Assembly (NCBI RefSeq): GCF_023242315.1 | Contig: NZ_JALLIY010000001.1 | Location: 248,001-312,000, forward strand | Origin: Pseudomonas sp. MWU13-2105 | GTDB taxonomy: Bacteria > Pseudomonadota > Gammaproteobacteria > Pseudomonadales > Pseudomonadaceae | Direction: 5' to 3' | Length of the DNA: 64,000 nt | Shown here: positions 1 through 8,756 of the stretch, piece after piece | How positions within the stretch are numbered: the stretch's first letter is position 1 | Layout of the letters: the number at the start of each line of letters is the position of its first letter | Translations under genes and position numbers: made by a program | The notes under the pieces: generated by a model | What the model saw: only the letters and a program-made list of their open reading frames with translations | Databases searched by the model: none | Told to the model about the DNA's origin: nothing

Positions 1-1187
1 AACTGGCGAAACTGGAGTCGGACAACTGCGGCAAGCCCCTGAGCGCGGCCCTCAACGACGAGATCCCGGCGATCGCCGACGTGTTCCGTTTCTTCGCCGG
101 CGCCAACCGTTGCATGAGCGGTTCGGCGGGAGGCGAATACCTGCCCGGCCACACTTCGATGATCCGCCGCGACCCGGTGGGCGTGATCGCCTCCATCGCG
201 CCGTGGAACTACCCGCTGATGATGGTCGCCTGGAAAATCGCCCCGGCCCTGGCCGCCGGCAATACCGTGGTACTCAAGCCCTCGGAACAGACCCCGCTGA
301 CCGCCTTGCGCCTGGCCGAACTGGCCGCGCAGATCTTCCCGGCCGGCGTGTTCAACCTGGTCTTCGGCCGCGGCCCGACCGTGGGCAACCCGCTGGTGAC
401 CCACCCGAAAGTACGCATGGTGTCGCTGACCGGCTCCATCGCTACCGGTTCGCAGATCATTTCCAGCACCGCCGACAGCGTCAAGCGCATGCACATGGAA
501 CTGGGCGGCAAGGCCCCGGTGATCATCTTCGACGACGCCGATATCGATGCCGCCGTGGAGGGCATCCGCACCTTCGGTTTCTACAATGCCGGCCAGGACT
601 GCACCGCCGCCTGTCGGGTCTATACCCAGGCCGGGATCTACGAGAAGTTCGTCGAGAAACTCGGCGCGGCGGTCAGCACCATCAAGTATGGCTTGCAGGA
701 TGATCCGCAAACCGAGCTGGGCCCGCTGATCACCGCCCAGCACCGTGATCGCGTGGCCGGTTTCGTCGAGCGCGCACTGGCCCAGTCACATATCCGCCTG
801 GTCACGGGCGGCAAGGCGGTGCCCGGCAACGGCTTCTTCTTCGAACCGACGGTCCTGGCCGACGCCCTGCAGGATGACGAAATCGTCCGGCGCGAGGTGT
901 TCGGGCCGGTGGTCTCGGTAACCCGGTTCGACGATGAAGCCCAGGTGCTGGGTTGGGCCAACGATTCGGACTACGGCCTGGCGTCGTCGGTGTGGACCGC
1001 CGATGTCGGTCGCGCCCATCGCCTGGCGGCCCGCTTGCAGTACGGCTGCACCTGGGTCAACACCCACTTCATGCTGGTCAGCGAAATGCCCCATGGCGGG
1101 CAGAAGCTGTCCGGGTATGGCAAGGACATGTCGATGTACGGATTGGAGGACTACACCACCGTGCGGCATGTGATGTTCAAGCACTGA
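1..1187 (+). CDS. patD: Gamma-aminobutyraldehyde dehydrogenase, 5' end outside the window
   Basis: The reading frame is open from the first base, so the N-terminus lies upstream. This is an NAD(P)-dependent aldehyde dehydrogenase of the YdcW/PatD type, which oxidises 4-aminobutyraldehyde to GABA in putrescine catabolism. Visible features are the cofactor-fold segment APWNYPLMM, the general-base glutamate in MELGGKAPV, and the nucleophilic cysteine in [13 protein letters not shown]. That last motif and the C-terminal segment [19 protein letters not shown] are characteristic of this subfamily rather than of betaine or succinic semialdehyde dehydrogenases. About 395 residues are present of the usual ~474. 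The cytosolic location and substrate are inferred from family resemblance. The gene stands alone here, followed by a REP pair and no clear terminator. Confidence 0.88.
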   Translation, partial: LAKLESDNCGKPLSAALNDEIPAIADVFRFFAGANRCMSGSAGGEYLPGHTSMIRRDPVGVIASIAPWNYPLMMVAWKIAPALAAGNTVVLKPSEQTPLTALRLAELAAQIFPAGVFNLVFGRGPTVGNPLVTHPKVRMVSLTGSIATGSQIISSTADSVKRMHMELGGKAPVIIFDDADIDAAVEGIRTFGFYNAGQDCTAACRVYTQAGIYEKFVEKLGAAVSTIKYGLQDDPQTELGPLITAQHRDRVAGFVERALAQSHIRLVTGGKAVPGNGFFFEPTVLADALQDDEIVRREVFGPVVSVTRFDDEAQVLGWANDSDYGLASSVWTADVGRAHRLAARLQYGCTWVNTHFMLVSEMPHGGQKLSGYGKDMSMYGLEDYTTVRHVMFKH

Positions 1188-1231
1188 CACATCAATACCT
1201 GGGTTGTCCGCGAAGCAGGCGTTCGTCTTGA

Positions 1232-1350
1232 GGGCCTCTTCGCGGGCAAGCTCCGCTCCCACAGGTTATCGGTCGCCTGCGAAAAGTAAATTCGACGCGG
1301 TCATTGTGGCAGCGGAGCTTGTCGGGACGCCGCACAGCCGCGAAGAGGCC
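1232..1350. repeat. REP-type inverted pair
   Basis: Two convergent REP-like units flank a ~40-bp centre. The left unit contains GGCCTCTTCGCGGGCAAGC followed by CGCTCCCACAGG. The right unit contains AGCGGAGCTTGTCGGG and ends CCGCGAAGAGGCC, the reverse complement of the left outer part. Similar units recur at 55026-55099 and 60990-61077. Such pairs are common in fluorescent pseudomonads downstream of genes. Confidence 0.7.
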
Positions 1351-1646
1351 AGAACAAGCACCACCATTCAAGATATCTACCCGCAATCCAGATCCACCAC
1401 AACAATACCGAACCGGGACGGGCCGTCATGGCCCGGCCACGGTTTCGGACACCTGAAATCTGCCGATTTTCTGGAGCAACAGCGTCATGAGTGCACAACC
1501 CCACCTCGGCGCAGCGGCCGACAGCGGGTGTTCGAGCGCCATCAACCGCTCTGCGTGCTGTTCAACACCTTCGATATCCGCGCCGAGGATTCCTACCGGC
1601 CAGCATTCCTCAGCGCGTCCCTGGCGGGCATGACGACTTGTGCGAC
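1351..1646. other. Non-coding gap
   Basis: About 300 bases between the REP pair and the small minus-strand ORF. An open frame on the plus strand from the ATG at 1488 has no convincing ribosome binding site and no recognisable protein similarity. I see no terminator or strong promoter. It may contain decayed coding sequence. Confidence 0.4.
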
Positions 1647-1838
1647 TCAAAACCGCGAAACACCCTCCATCACATTCAACAGGCAGCGCATCGCATTGCG
1701 GTCCTCGGCCGACAACGCGCGATAGCGTTCCAGCAATTGTTGCTCTTCAGCGCTGAGCTTGCGCGCCCTGGGCCGGGATGAGGTCCTGAACGTCCAGAGG
1801 AACAGCATGAAACCGACAATGCTCCGCGCCTTTGCCAT
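1647..1838 (-). CDS. Small hypothetical membrane protein, 63 aa
   Basis: I do not recognise this gene by name. The ATG at 1838 is preceded by AGGAAAG five bases upstream, a good ribosome binding site; an in-frame GTG at 1844 overlaps that site and is less likely. Residues about 6-17 (SIVGFMLFLWTF) are hydrophobic enough for one membrane segment. The basic stretch RTSSRPRARK follows, and then a helical acidic tail with the pattern LLERYRALSAEDRNAMRCLL, which resembles the C-terminal helices of some small HTH regulators although no DNA-binding domain is present. Codon usage fits the genome. Function unknown. Confidence 0.5.
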   Translation of the reverse strand: MAKARSIVGFMLFLWTFRTSSRPRARKLSAEEQQLLERYRALSAEDRNAMRCLLNVMEGVSRF

Positions 1839-2000
1839 GACCACTTTCCTCGCTGGATAGACCTGCCCCGCCTGAACGAACCGCTCAGGATTGCCTTAAG
1901 CGTAGGAACAGTCCGAATCAGGCTAAGAACATTTCGAAATTTCCAGCAAGAAAACTCAAGTCATCCTGGCAAGAGCCCGTGATAAACACCCGGGGTACGC

Positions 2001-2513
2001 CTATTCATACCGCACCACCTCAAACCCCTCTTCCAGCGCCGGAGCTTCGAAATAGCGGGAAATCGCCTCGAACTCGGCCTCACTGGTCTTGAACGGGTGA
2101 TCACCCGCCTCATTACGGACCTTCAGACGGGCCTTGCACAGCTCATCAGCCACATCGAGGAAATGCAGCCGATGGGCAGCCCCCGCGCTTTCAAAGACCG
2201 AACGCGCCCAAAGCCGGCTGGCCACGGTATTGGACGGAAAATCGAGGACCACCGAGACCCCAGCGTGCAAAAGCGCAACGAGATGCTCGGCCAAGACCCC
2301 GCGCAAGCGGCCGGCACAGCGCACATAGTCAGCGATTGCAGTGATCTCGCCCGGATACAGCCGGGCAAGCCAGACGTCCTCACAGATCAACACGGTCGAG
2401 GCGGTTGCCGCCAGGCGTTGTGCCAGCATCGACTTCCCCGAGCCGATCTTTCCACAGACCAGATGCAGGGTCGGAACGCTATCGCCGGGGGCGCGGGTTT
2501 CAGGTGGCGACAT
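2001..2513 (-). CDS. P-loop ATPase / kinase-like protein (AAA_33 type)
   Basis: A 170-residue single-domain P-loop protein. A Walker A motif, GKIGSGKS, lies at about residues 21-28. The aspartate pair in VLDFPS is a plausible Walker B or base element, and the arginine-containing segment KARLKVRN may form a lid. The fold resembles small nucleotide or antibiotic kinases of the AAA_33/zeta-toxin-like superfamily, and the substrate cannot be told from the sequence. The start is supported by AAGGAG six bases upstream of the ATG. The gene follows a minus-strand terminator closely, so it is probably transcribed separately from xenA. It could be a detoxifying phosphotransferase, but this is inference only. 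Confidence 0.75.
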   Translation of the reverse strand: MSPPETRAPGDSVPTLHLVCGKIGSGKSMLAQRLAATASTVLICEDVWLARLYPGEITAIADYVRCAGRLRGVLAEHLVALLHAGVSVVLDFPSNTVASRLWARSVFESAGAAHRLHFLDVADELCKARLKVRNEAGDHPFKTSEAEFEAISRYFEAPALEEGFEVVRYE

Positions 2514-2554
2514 TTCAATCTCCTTTTGACGTCCAATACCCAGGAAGGCGGCCA

Positions 2555-2582
2555 GAAAAAACCCGCCTCGGTGGGCGGGTTT
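2555..2582 (-). terminator. Rho-independent terminator
   Basis: On the minus strand AACCCGCC-loop-GGCGGGTT is followed immediately by a run of T. It lies downstream of xenA and the small structured segment at 2586-2660 and just before the kinase-like gene. Confidence 0.8.
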
Positions 2583-2660
2583 CGGGTGTTTTCAGAACAC
2601 GCGTCAGCCCACCCTCGTATCGAAGGTGGGAATAATCGCGATGTTCTGCTGTGAGTTCAT
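2583..2660 (-). other. Structured RNA segment with an 18-codon ORF
   Basis: On the minus strand an ATG at 2660, with AGGG eight bases upstream, opens an 18-codon frame (MNSQQNIAIIPTFDTRVG, stop at 2604). Its 3' half forms a 10-bp stem with a 3-nt loop (arms 2608-2617 and 2621-2630). A second small stem (2586-2600) and then the terminator at 2555-2582 follow. The arrangement suggests a leader peptide/attenuator or a small RNA between xenA and the next gene. Translation and function are not established. Confidence 0.35.
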
Positions 2661-2707
2661 GAAACTGACCCTATTCACTTAAACGTCTGACGGCAAGCCT
2701 CAACCCT

Positions 2708-3814
2708 TCACTCACGCAAATTCGACTCGTGAATCGGCTGATCGCGATGGGTCGCCCGCTGATACTGCGCCGGCCAGATCGCCTTGCGCCCGCCCAGGTC
2801 ATCATCGGCATGCAACGGCCAATAAGGGTCGCGCAACAACTCGCGGGCCAGCAGGATCATATCCGCCTGGCCGGTGCGCAGGATGTGCTCGGCCTGGGCC
2901 GGCTCGGTAATCAGTCCGACGGTACCGGTGGCGATATCGGACTCCTTGCGTACGCGCTCGGCGAAACGGGTCTGGTATCCGGGGCCCGTGGGAATTTCCG
3001 CATTGGCGGCGGTACCACCCGAAGACACATCGATCAGGTCGACGCCCAAGGCTTTCAGACGCCGCGCCAACTCCACCGTTTCGTCCGGATTCCAGCCATC
3101 TTCCACCCAGTCGGTGGCCGACACGCGGACGAACAGCGGCAGCTCTTCAGGCCAGACCGCGCGCACCGCTTCGGTCACCTGCAAGACCAGGCGGATACGA
3201 TTCTCAAAGGAGCCGCCGTATTGGTCGCGACGCTGGTTGCTCAATGGCGATAGAAACTGGTGCAACAGATAACCGTGGGCCGCATGCACTTCGACCACCT
3301 TGAAGCCGGCGATCAAGGCCCGCTGGGCAGCCGCGACAAAGGCCTGGATCACCTCGGCGATCTGGCTCTCGCCCAGGGGAGTGGGCGACGTGTGCTGCGG
3401 ATCGAAGGCTATCGACGAAGGGCCGACCGGAGTCCAGCCGCCGTCCTCGGGCTTGACGCTGCCATGCTTGCCGAGCCACGGCCGATGGGTACTGGCCTTG
3501 CGCCCGGCATGGGCCAACTGGATACCCGCCACCGCGCCCTGGGCGCTGATAAAGCGGGTGATGCGTTGCAGCGGTTCAATCTGTTCGTCGTTCCACAGGC
3601 CGAGGTCCTGGGCGGTGATCCGGCCATCTGCGGTGACCGCGGTGGCCTCGGTGAAAATCAGTCCGGCACCGCCCACCGCCCGACTGCCCAGGTGGACAAG
3701 GTGCCAATCGTTGGCCAGGCCGTCGACGCTGGAGTATTGGCACATGGGTGAGACCGCAATGCGATTGAGCAGGGTCAATTGGCGAAGGGTATAGGGTTCG
3801 AGCAGCAGACTCAT
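2708..3814 (-). CDS. xenA: Xenobiotic reductase A, old yellow enzyme family
   Basis: A 368-residue FMN-dependent NAD(P)H:enone oxidoreductase of the YqjM/XenA class of old yellow enzymes, which reduces activated C=C bonds and nitro compounds. The class-specific N-terminal residues Cys25 and Tyr27 (PMCQY), which tune the flavin, are present. The substrate-binding pair His177/His180 sits in VEVHAAHGYL, and the phosphate-binding region is near LITEPAQ and LLARELLRDPYWP. Length matches the ~363-residue family members. It is transcribed alone on the minus strand; the small structured RNA and terminator at 2555-2660 lie downstream. The physiological substrate is unknown, and a quinone or reactive enone is likely. 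Confidence 0.92.
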   Translation of the reverse strand: MSLLLEPYTLRQLTLLNRIAVSPMCQYSSVDGLANDWHLVHLGSRAVGGAGLIFTEATAVTADGRITAQDLGLWNDEQIEPLQRITRFISAQGAVAGIQLAHAGRKASTHRPWLGKHGSVKPEDGGWTPVGPSSIAFDPQHTSPTPLGESQIAEVIQAFVAAAQRALIAGFKVVEVHAAHGYLLHQFLSPLSNQRRDQYGGSFENRIRLVLQVTEAVRAVWPEELPLFVRVSATDWVEDGWNPDETVELARRLKALGVDLIDVSSGGTAANAEIPTGPGYQTRFAERVRKESDIATGTVGLITEPAQAEHILRTGQADMILLARELLRDPYWPLHADDDLGGRKAIWPAQYQRATHRDQPIHESNLRE

Positions 3815-4082
3815 GGGGCACCTCTCAAATCAAGTGGGCTGGCTCCAGGGTTCTGTTAGAACGTCGGCAAGTGACAAGAGTGGTGGAGAACCGCCCCCCA
3901 GCGGGTAAAAAAACAGGACGACGTCACAAGACCATTCAGACAGTGCTTACAGACTAGTCGACAAAGGCACGGGCGGGAGGGTTCAGCGGATTTAAACCGG
4001 CATAATCGCCTGTAACTCGCCCCTGGAGCCTGACCCGAGAAAACCAGCCAACACGGTATCCACAAAGCGCCCTCGAAATACC

Positions 4083-5792
4083 TCAGCGCGGCTCGATATG
4101 GGCAATCATCAGCTGCACGCTTTCCTTGCCACGGAACTCGTTGAGGTCGAGCTTGTAGGCCAGCTCCACCCAGTCGACCCGCGCATTGGTCCACAGCTCC
4201 GGGTCGATGCCGAAGGCGATGCCATCAAGTTTCAGCGAACCGCATTCGCTTTTCAGCACCACCTTCAAGTGGCGCTCGCCGACGATGCGCTTTTCCACCA
4301 GTTGGAACACGCCATGGAACAGCGGTTCGGGAAAATGCTGCCCCCAGGGACCGGCATTGCGCAGCGCCCGGGCCAGCTCCAGGTTGAACTCCTCGATGGC
4401 CAGCGAACCATCGGTCTGCAGGCGCCCGGTCAGGTCGTCTTCGCTAAGCTGACGACGCACTTCAGCATCGAAGGCTGCGGCAAACAGCGGGAGGTTTTCC
4501 TGCGCCAGGCTCAGGCCGGCGGCCATGGCGTGCCCGCCGTACTTGCCCATCAGGTCCGGGTGTTGCGCCGCCACCACGCTCAAGGCATCGCGAATATGGA
4601 AGCCCGGCACCGAACGCCCGGAGCCCTTGAGCATGCCGTCGCCGGCATCGGCAAAGGCGATGGTCGGGCGGTGATAACGCTCTTTCATGCGTGAGGCGAG
4701 AATCCCGATCACCCCCTGGTGCCAGTCCGGCTCGAACAAGCACAGGCCGAACGGCATCGACTCCAGCGGCAGGTCCTTGAGCTGGGCCAGCGCTTCGCGC
4801 TGCATGCCCTGTTCGATGGACTTGCGATCCTTGTTCATTTCATCGAGCTGACTGGCCATTTCCAAGGCCAGGGCCGGGTCTTCGCAGAGCAGGCATTCGA
4901 TGCCCAGGCTCATATCGTCCAGGCGCCCCGCCGCGTTCAGACGCGGGCCGAGGATAAAACCCAGGTCGGTGGAAGTCAGCCGCGAATGCTCGCGCTTGGC
5001 CACCTCGAGGATCGCCTTGAGCCCCGGCCGCGCACGCCCCGCGCGAATCCGCTCGAGGCCCTGGTGCACCAGGATGCGGTTGTTCGCATCCAGCGGCACC
5101 ACGTCGGCGACGCTGCCCAACGCCACCAGGTCGAGCAGTTCGCCGATGTTCGGCTGCGGCTTACTGGCGTAATGGCCGAGGCTGCGCAAACGCGCACGCA
5201 AGGCCATCAGCACATAGAAAATCACCCCGACGCCGGCCAGGGCCTTGCTCGGAAACTCGCAGCCCGGCTGGTTCGGGTTGACGATGGCATCGGCCGCCGG
5301 CAATTCGCTACCCGGCAAGTGGTGGTCGGTCACCAGCACCTTGAGCCCGGCCGCCTTGGCCGCCTGCACGCCCTCGATGCTGGAGATGCCGTTGTCCACG
5401 GTGATCAGCAAGTGCGGCTCGCGCTGCAAGGCCACCGCAACGATCTCCGGGGTCAGGCCATAGCCGTATTCAAAGCGGTTCGGCACCAGGTAGTCGACAT
5501 GCGCCGCCCCCAGCAAGCGCAGGCCCAGCACCCCGACAGTACTGGCGGTGGCGCCGTCGGCATCGAAATCACCGACAATCAGGATCCGCTGGCGCTGCTC
5601 CAGCGCCGTCACCAGCAGGTCCACCGCCGCGTCGATGCCCTTGAGTTGCTGGAAGGGAATCAGCCGCGCCAGGCTCTTGTCCAATTCCTCCTCGGACACC
5701 ACGCCGCGAGCGGCATAGAGGCGGGTCAACAATGGCGGCAGATCACCGAGAAAAGGTAGCGTGGCGGGCAGCGGGCGGGGTTCGATACGCAT
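4083..5792 (-). CDS. recJ: Single-stranded-DNA-specific exonuclease RecJ
   Basis: A 569-residue 5'-3' single-strand DNA exonuclease of the DHH phosphoesterase superfamily, used in RecFOR recombination, mismatch repair and base excision repair. Metal-binding motifs are visible: DFDADGATA at 75-83, the aspartate in TVDNG near 133 and DHH at 156-158. The DHHA1-domain motif GKYGGHAMAAGLS and the RSVPGFHIRDAL segment follow, with the C-terminal OB domain after. I chose the ATG at 5792 (MRIEPRPLP); an upstream in-frame start at 5825 would overlap the preceding gene by 25 bases. The gene follows yaeQ by 8 bases and the two are probably cotranscribed. No clear terminator is seen after it. Confidence 0.95.
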   Translation of the reverse strand: MRIEPRPLPATLPFLGDLPPLLTRLYAARGVVSEEELDKSLARLIPFQQLKGIDAAVDLLVTALEQRQRILIVGDFDADGATASTVGVLGLRLLGAAHVDYLVPNRFEYGYGLTPEIVAVALQREPHLLITVDNGISSIEGVQAAKAAGLKVLVTDHHLPGSELPAADAIVNPNQPGCEFPSKALAGVGVIFYVLMALRARLRSLGHYASKPQPNIGELLDLVALGSVADVVPLDANNRILVHQGLERIRAGRARPGLKAILEVAKREHSRLTSTDLGFILGPRLNAAGRLDDMSLGIECLLCEDPALALEMASQLDEMNKDRKSIEQGMQREALAQLKDLPLESMPFGLCLFEPDWHQGVIGILASRMKERYHRPTIAFADAGDGMLKGSGRSVPGFHIRDALSVVAAQHPDLMGKYGGHAMAAGLSLAQENLPLFAAAFDAEVRRQLSEDDLTGRLQTDGSLAIEEFNLELARALRNAGPWGQHFPEPLFHGVFQLVEKRIVGERHLKVVLKSECGSLKLDGIAFGIDPELWTNARVDWVELAYKLDLNEFRGKESVQLMIAHIEPR

Positions 5793-5800
5793 GGGAATAA

Positions 5801-6343
5801 TTAACCGCGCTCGCCCATCAGCCATTCCAGCTGGACTTCATGCTGGCCACGATCGTCGGTGACGAAGATCGTGCCTTCACTGATCATCACGTCCCACTTG
5901 ATCACCCGTGGCATATCCTTGGCCAGGGTCTCGAGGATTTCCTGCGGCACGGCGGCAATATTCACGTTCTTCAGGTTCTTCACCGCGTCGACCACCTTGG
6001 TCTGCCAGACCCGCAGGCTGCCGTAGGCCAGCAGGCTGGTGCGCTCGGTGCGACGGGAGCACCAGGTCAGGCGATCGGCGTCCGGCTGGCCGACTTCGAT
6101 CCAGTGCAACACGCGATCATCCAGGCTCTTTTCCCACAGTGCCGGCTCATCCACTTCTGACAGACCCCGACCAAAGGACAGTTGCTCGTTGTACCAGAAG
6201 GCGTAGGCCAGCAGACGCACGGTCATGCGCTCCTCGGTTTCCGACGGGTGGCGGGCAATGGTCTGGTTGACACTCTCGTAGACCCCGCGATCCAGGTCGG
6301 TGAGGTTCAGGTTGAATTTGTAGGTCGTGGACGGCTGGGCCAT
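5801..6343 (-). CDS. yaeQ: YaeQ family protein
   Basis: A 180-residue protein matching the YaeQ family along its whole length, including the start region STTYKFNLNLTDLDRGVY and the segment HPSETEERMTVRLLAY. YaeQ has a PD-(D/E)XK nuclease-like fold. E. coli YaeQ was found as a suppressor compensating for loss of the elongation factor RfaH, but its biochemical role is unsettled. The gene immediately precedes recJ on the same strand with an 8-bp gap, an association common in Pseudomonas that hints at a nucleic-acid role. That hint is inference. Confidence 0.92.
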   Translation of the reverse strand: MAQPSTTYKFNLNLTDLDRGVYESVNQTIARHPSETEERMTVRLLAYAFWYNEQLSFGRGLSEVDEPALWEKSLDDRVLHWIEVGQPDADRLTWCSRRTERTSLLAYGSLRVWQTKVVDAVKNLKNVNIAAVPQEILETLAKDMPRVIKWDVMISEGTIFVTDDRGQHEVQLEWLMGERG

Positions 6344-6482
6344 GAACAGGGCTTCTAAGGACGAGGAAAGGCGGCCAGTCTAACCGATACGCAGGGCAAG
6401 CAACGACTGCTCGCAGTTATGCGGATGGCGCCAGCCATGATAAAAAGCCCTACTGCCCCCGTGTTGCCCTACAGGATCTGCC

Positions 6483-7682
6483 ATGCCGCTCACCGCCAAA
6501 CCCCTTTCCGGCCTGAAGGTCATTGAGCTCGGTACCCTGATCGCCGGTCCTTTCGCCTCGCGTATCTGCGCCGAATTCGGCGCGCAGGTGATCAAGGTCG
6601 AATCGCCGGACGGCGGCGACCCGCTGCGCAAATGGCGCAAGCTCTACGAGGGCACCTCGCTGTGGTGGTTTGTCCAGGCCCGCAACAAGCAATCCCTGAC
6701 CCTGAACCTGAAACACCCCGACGGCCTGGCCATCCTCAAGCAGTTGCTCAGCGACGCGGACATCCTCATCGAGAACTTCCGCCCCGGCGTGCTGGAAAAA
6801 CTCGGCCTCGGCTGGGAAACCCTGCACGCGCTGAACCCCAAGCTGGTGATGGTGCGCCTGTCGGGCTTCGGCCAGACCGGGCCGATGAAGGATCAACCGG
6901 GCTTCGGCGCGGTCGGCGAGTCCATGGGCGGCTTGCGCTACATCACCGGTTTCGAGGACCGCCCGCCGGTACGCACCGGGATTTCCATCGGTGACTCGAT
7001 TGCCGCGCTGTGGGGCGTGATCGGCGCGCTCATGGCCCTGCGTCATCGCGAAGTCAACGGTGGCGACGGCCAGGTGGTGGACGTGGCCTTGTACGAGGCG
7101 ATCTTCGCGATGATGGAAAGCATGGTCCCGGAGTTCGACGTGTTCGGCTTTATCCGCGAGCGCAGCGGCAACATCATGCCGGGGATCACCCCTTCTTCGA
7201 TCCACACCACGGCCGATGGCAAGCATGTGCAGATCGGCGCGAATGGCGATGCGATTTTCAAGCGTTTCATGCAGGCCATCGGCCGTGACGACCTGGCGGA
7301 CGACCCGGCGCTGGCCAGCAATGACGGCCGCGACAGCCGGCGTGACGAACTCTATGGTGTGATCGATCGCTGGGTGAACAGCCAGTCGCTGGAGGCGGTA
7401 CTCGCCGCCCTGAACCAGGCCGAAGTGCCGGCCAGCCGCATCTACAGCGCCGAAGACATGTTCAGCGACCCGCAATTTCTCGCCCGGGAAATGTTTATCC
7501 AGGCCAAGCTGCCCGACGGCAAGGCTTTCAAGATGCCGGGGATTGTGCCAAAACTGTCGCAGACCCCGGGTTCCAGCGAATGGGTGGGACCGGAACTGGG
7601 CGAGCACAACAGCCTGGTACTGGCTAGCCTGGGTTATGACGCCACGCAGATTGCCCGCCTGCGTGAAAGTGGCGCTATCTAG
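6483..7682 (+). CDS. CaiB/BaiF family CoA-transferase
   Basis: A 399-residue class III CoA-transferase, which moves CoA from an acyl-CoA donor to a carboxylic acid through an aspartyl-CoA thioester. Family hallmarks include GLKVIELGTLIAGPFA at the N-terminus, the VKVE segment, SGFGQTGP near 127-134, and the probable catalytic aspartate D171 in SIGDSIAALWG. The substrate cannot be predicted. It starts 139 bp from the divergently transcribed yaeQ and is followed after 51 bp by a periplasmic-binding-protein gene in the same direction. No acyl-CoA dehydrogenase neighbour is present, so it is not the glutaryl-CoA-linked paralogue. Confidence 0.9.
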   Translation: MPLTAKPLSGLKVIELGTLIAGPFASRICAEFGAQVIKVESPDGGDPLRKWRKLYEGTSLWWFVQARNKQSLTLNLKHPDGLAILKQLLSDADILIENFRPGVLEKLGLGWETLHALNPKLVMVRLSGFGQTGPMKDQPGFGAVGESMGGLRYITGFEDRPPVRTGISIGDSIAALWGVIGALMALRHREVNGGDGQVVDVALYEAIFAMMESMVPEFDVFGFIRERSGNIMPGITPSSIHTTADGKHVQIGANGDAIFKRFMQAIGRDDLADDPALASNDGRDSRRDELYGVIDRWVNSQSLEAVLAALNQAEVPASRIYSAEDMFSDPQFLAREMFIQAKLPDGKAFKMPGIVPKLSQTPGSSEWVGPELGEHNSLVLASLGYDATQIARLRESGAI

Positions 7683-7733
7683 CGTGCCAGGGCGGCAAGA
7701 CCTTGACCTGATCGCGCAGAAGGTATGGACCTC

Positions 7734-8633
7734 ATGAGTCCTCGATTTCTCTGGCAACACGTGCTCTGTCGACGCCCCGCCCTCGCCTTGCTGGTACTGC
7801 TGGCCTGTGCGCTGTCGACGGCTGCCCAGGCCAAGGACACACTGATCTGGCTGCTGCGGGACCTGCCGCCGCTGAGCATTTTCGACGGCCCGCAAAAAGG
7901 CCAGGGAGCCATCGATCAATTGCGGCCGCTGTTGGACGCCGCCATGCCCGAGTACGAACACACGAGCATGCGGGTCAACCGCGCGCGAGCCATGCAGATG
8001 CTGGCCGAGCCCTCGTTCACCTGCGACCCGATGCTGCTCTGGACGGCCGAACGGACGAAAACCATCGTCTTCTCCATTCCCAGCCTTGGCCAGGTCAGCA
8101 ATGGCCTGGTGGTACGCCAGGCCGACCGCGCGCTGATCGCGCCGTTTGTGCAGGACGGCCAGGTCGACCTCGCCGCCTTGCTGGCCAGCGAGCGCCTGAA
8201 GCTGGGGATTGTCGCCGAACGCAGCTACGGCCGACTGATCGACGACCTGTTGAAACAGACCCCCACGGAACGCTTGGCCCCGCATTACGGCAACGATGCC
8301 CTGGGTAGCCTGTTACAAATGCAACGCCTGGGACGCCTCACCGCGCTACTCGGCTACTGGACGGAAATCCGCTATCAGGCCCAACAACAAGGCATCGTGA
8401 CCGAGGACCTGGCGTTCTATCCGATCAAGGGCGTCGACAAATACCAGTTTATCCGCGTCGGTTGCTCCAATACGGAACAGGGACGCACGGCCATTACCCA
8501 CATCAACCAGATCCTGCGTGAACTGCGCCAGCACCAGTTGCTCGACTTCTATGTGCAATGGCTCGACCCGCAACAACGGGACGCCTATCGGGAGGATGCC
8601 AAGCAGTTTTTCCTCGCCCCTGAGGACCAGTGA
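7734..8633 (+). CDS. Periplasmic binding-protein-like protein, TIGR02285 type
   Basis: A ~299-residue secreted protein with an N-terminal signal peptide (hydrophobic ALALLVLLACALS, likely cleavage after AQA) and a fold resembling extracellular solute-binding family 3 proteins. The N-terminal block IWLLRDLPPLSIFDGPQKGQ is typical of the TIGR02285 group found in pseudomonads. I prefer the ATG at 7734, because AAGGT lies nine bases ahead of it; the ATG at 7725 directly abuts that sequence. No permease or ATPase gene is adjacent, so it may be a sensor-type or orphan binding protein. The ligand is unknown. Confidence 0.75.
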   Translation: MSPRFLWQHVLCRRPALALLVLLACALSTAAQAKDTLIWLLRDLPPLSIFDGPQKGQGAIDQLRPLLDAAMPEYEHTSMRVNRARAMQMLAEPSFTCDPMLLWTAERTKTIVFSIPSLGQVSNGLVVRQADRALIAPFVQDGQVDLAALLASERLKLGIVAERSYGRLIDDLLKQTPTERLAPHYGNDALGSLLQMQRLGRLTALLGYWTEIRYQAQQQGIVTEDLAFYPIKGVDKYQFIRVGCSNTEQGRTAITHINQILRELRQHQLLDFYVQWLDPQQRDAYREDAKQFFLAPEDQ

Positions 8634-8649
8634 CAAACGCCAGGCAAAA

Positions 8650-8682
8650 GAAACCCCGAGAAGTGGGGAAACAACTCGGGGT
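8650..8682 (-). terminator. Rho-independent terminator
   Basis: On the minus strand AACCCCGAG-loop-CTCGGGGTT is followed by TCTTTT. The plus strand lacks a T run, so it acts for minus-strand transcripts: the DUF3509 mRNA and/or the candidate small RNA. Confidence 0.75.
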
Positions 8683-8750
8683 TAAACGTGGCCTACAAAG
8701 ACCAGTACGACAAGCTACAAGCACCGGAGCACAATGCTTGATCCTGCCGT
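8650..8750 (-). ncRNA. Candidate small RNA, ~100 nt
   Basis: The segment runs from just after an ECF-sigma-like promoter (8757-8785) to the terminator at 8650-8682. It contains no convincing ORF and includes an AAGCA...TGCTT stem (8719-8740). The 3' half ends in the strong terminator with a T-rich tail, as in Hfq-binding sRNAs. It may instead simply be the 3' UTR of the DUF3509 gene. Confidence 0.35.
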
Positions 8751-8756
8751 TATAAA

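Noticed and set aside
1488..1725. Plus-strand frame near 1488 as a gene or pseudogene
   Set aside because: No ribosome binding site, no recognisable family, atypical composition for a protein.
3950..3966. GACTAGTC palindrome upstream of xenA as a TetR-type operator
   Set aside because: Only 8 bp are symmetrical and no regulator gene is adjacent; too weak to list as a site.
3856..4194. Minus-strand frame in the recJ-xenA gap
   Set aside because: It overlaps the end of recJ and has no plausible start signal or similarity; the gap appears non-coding.
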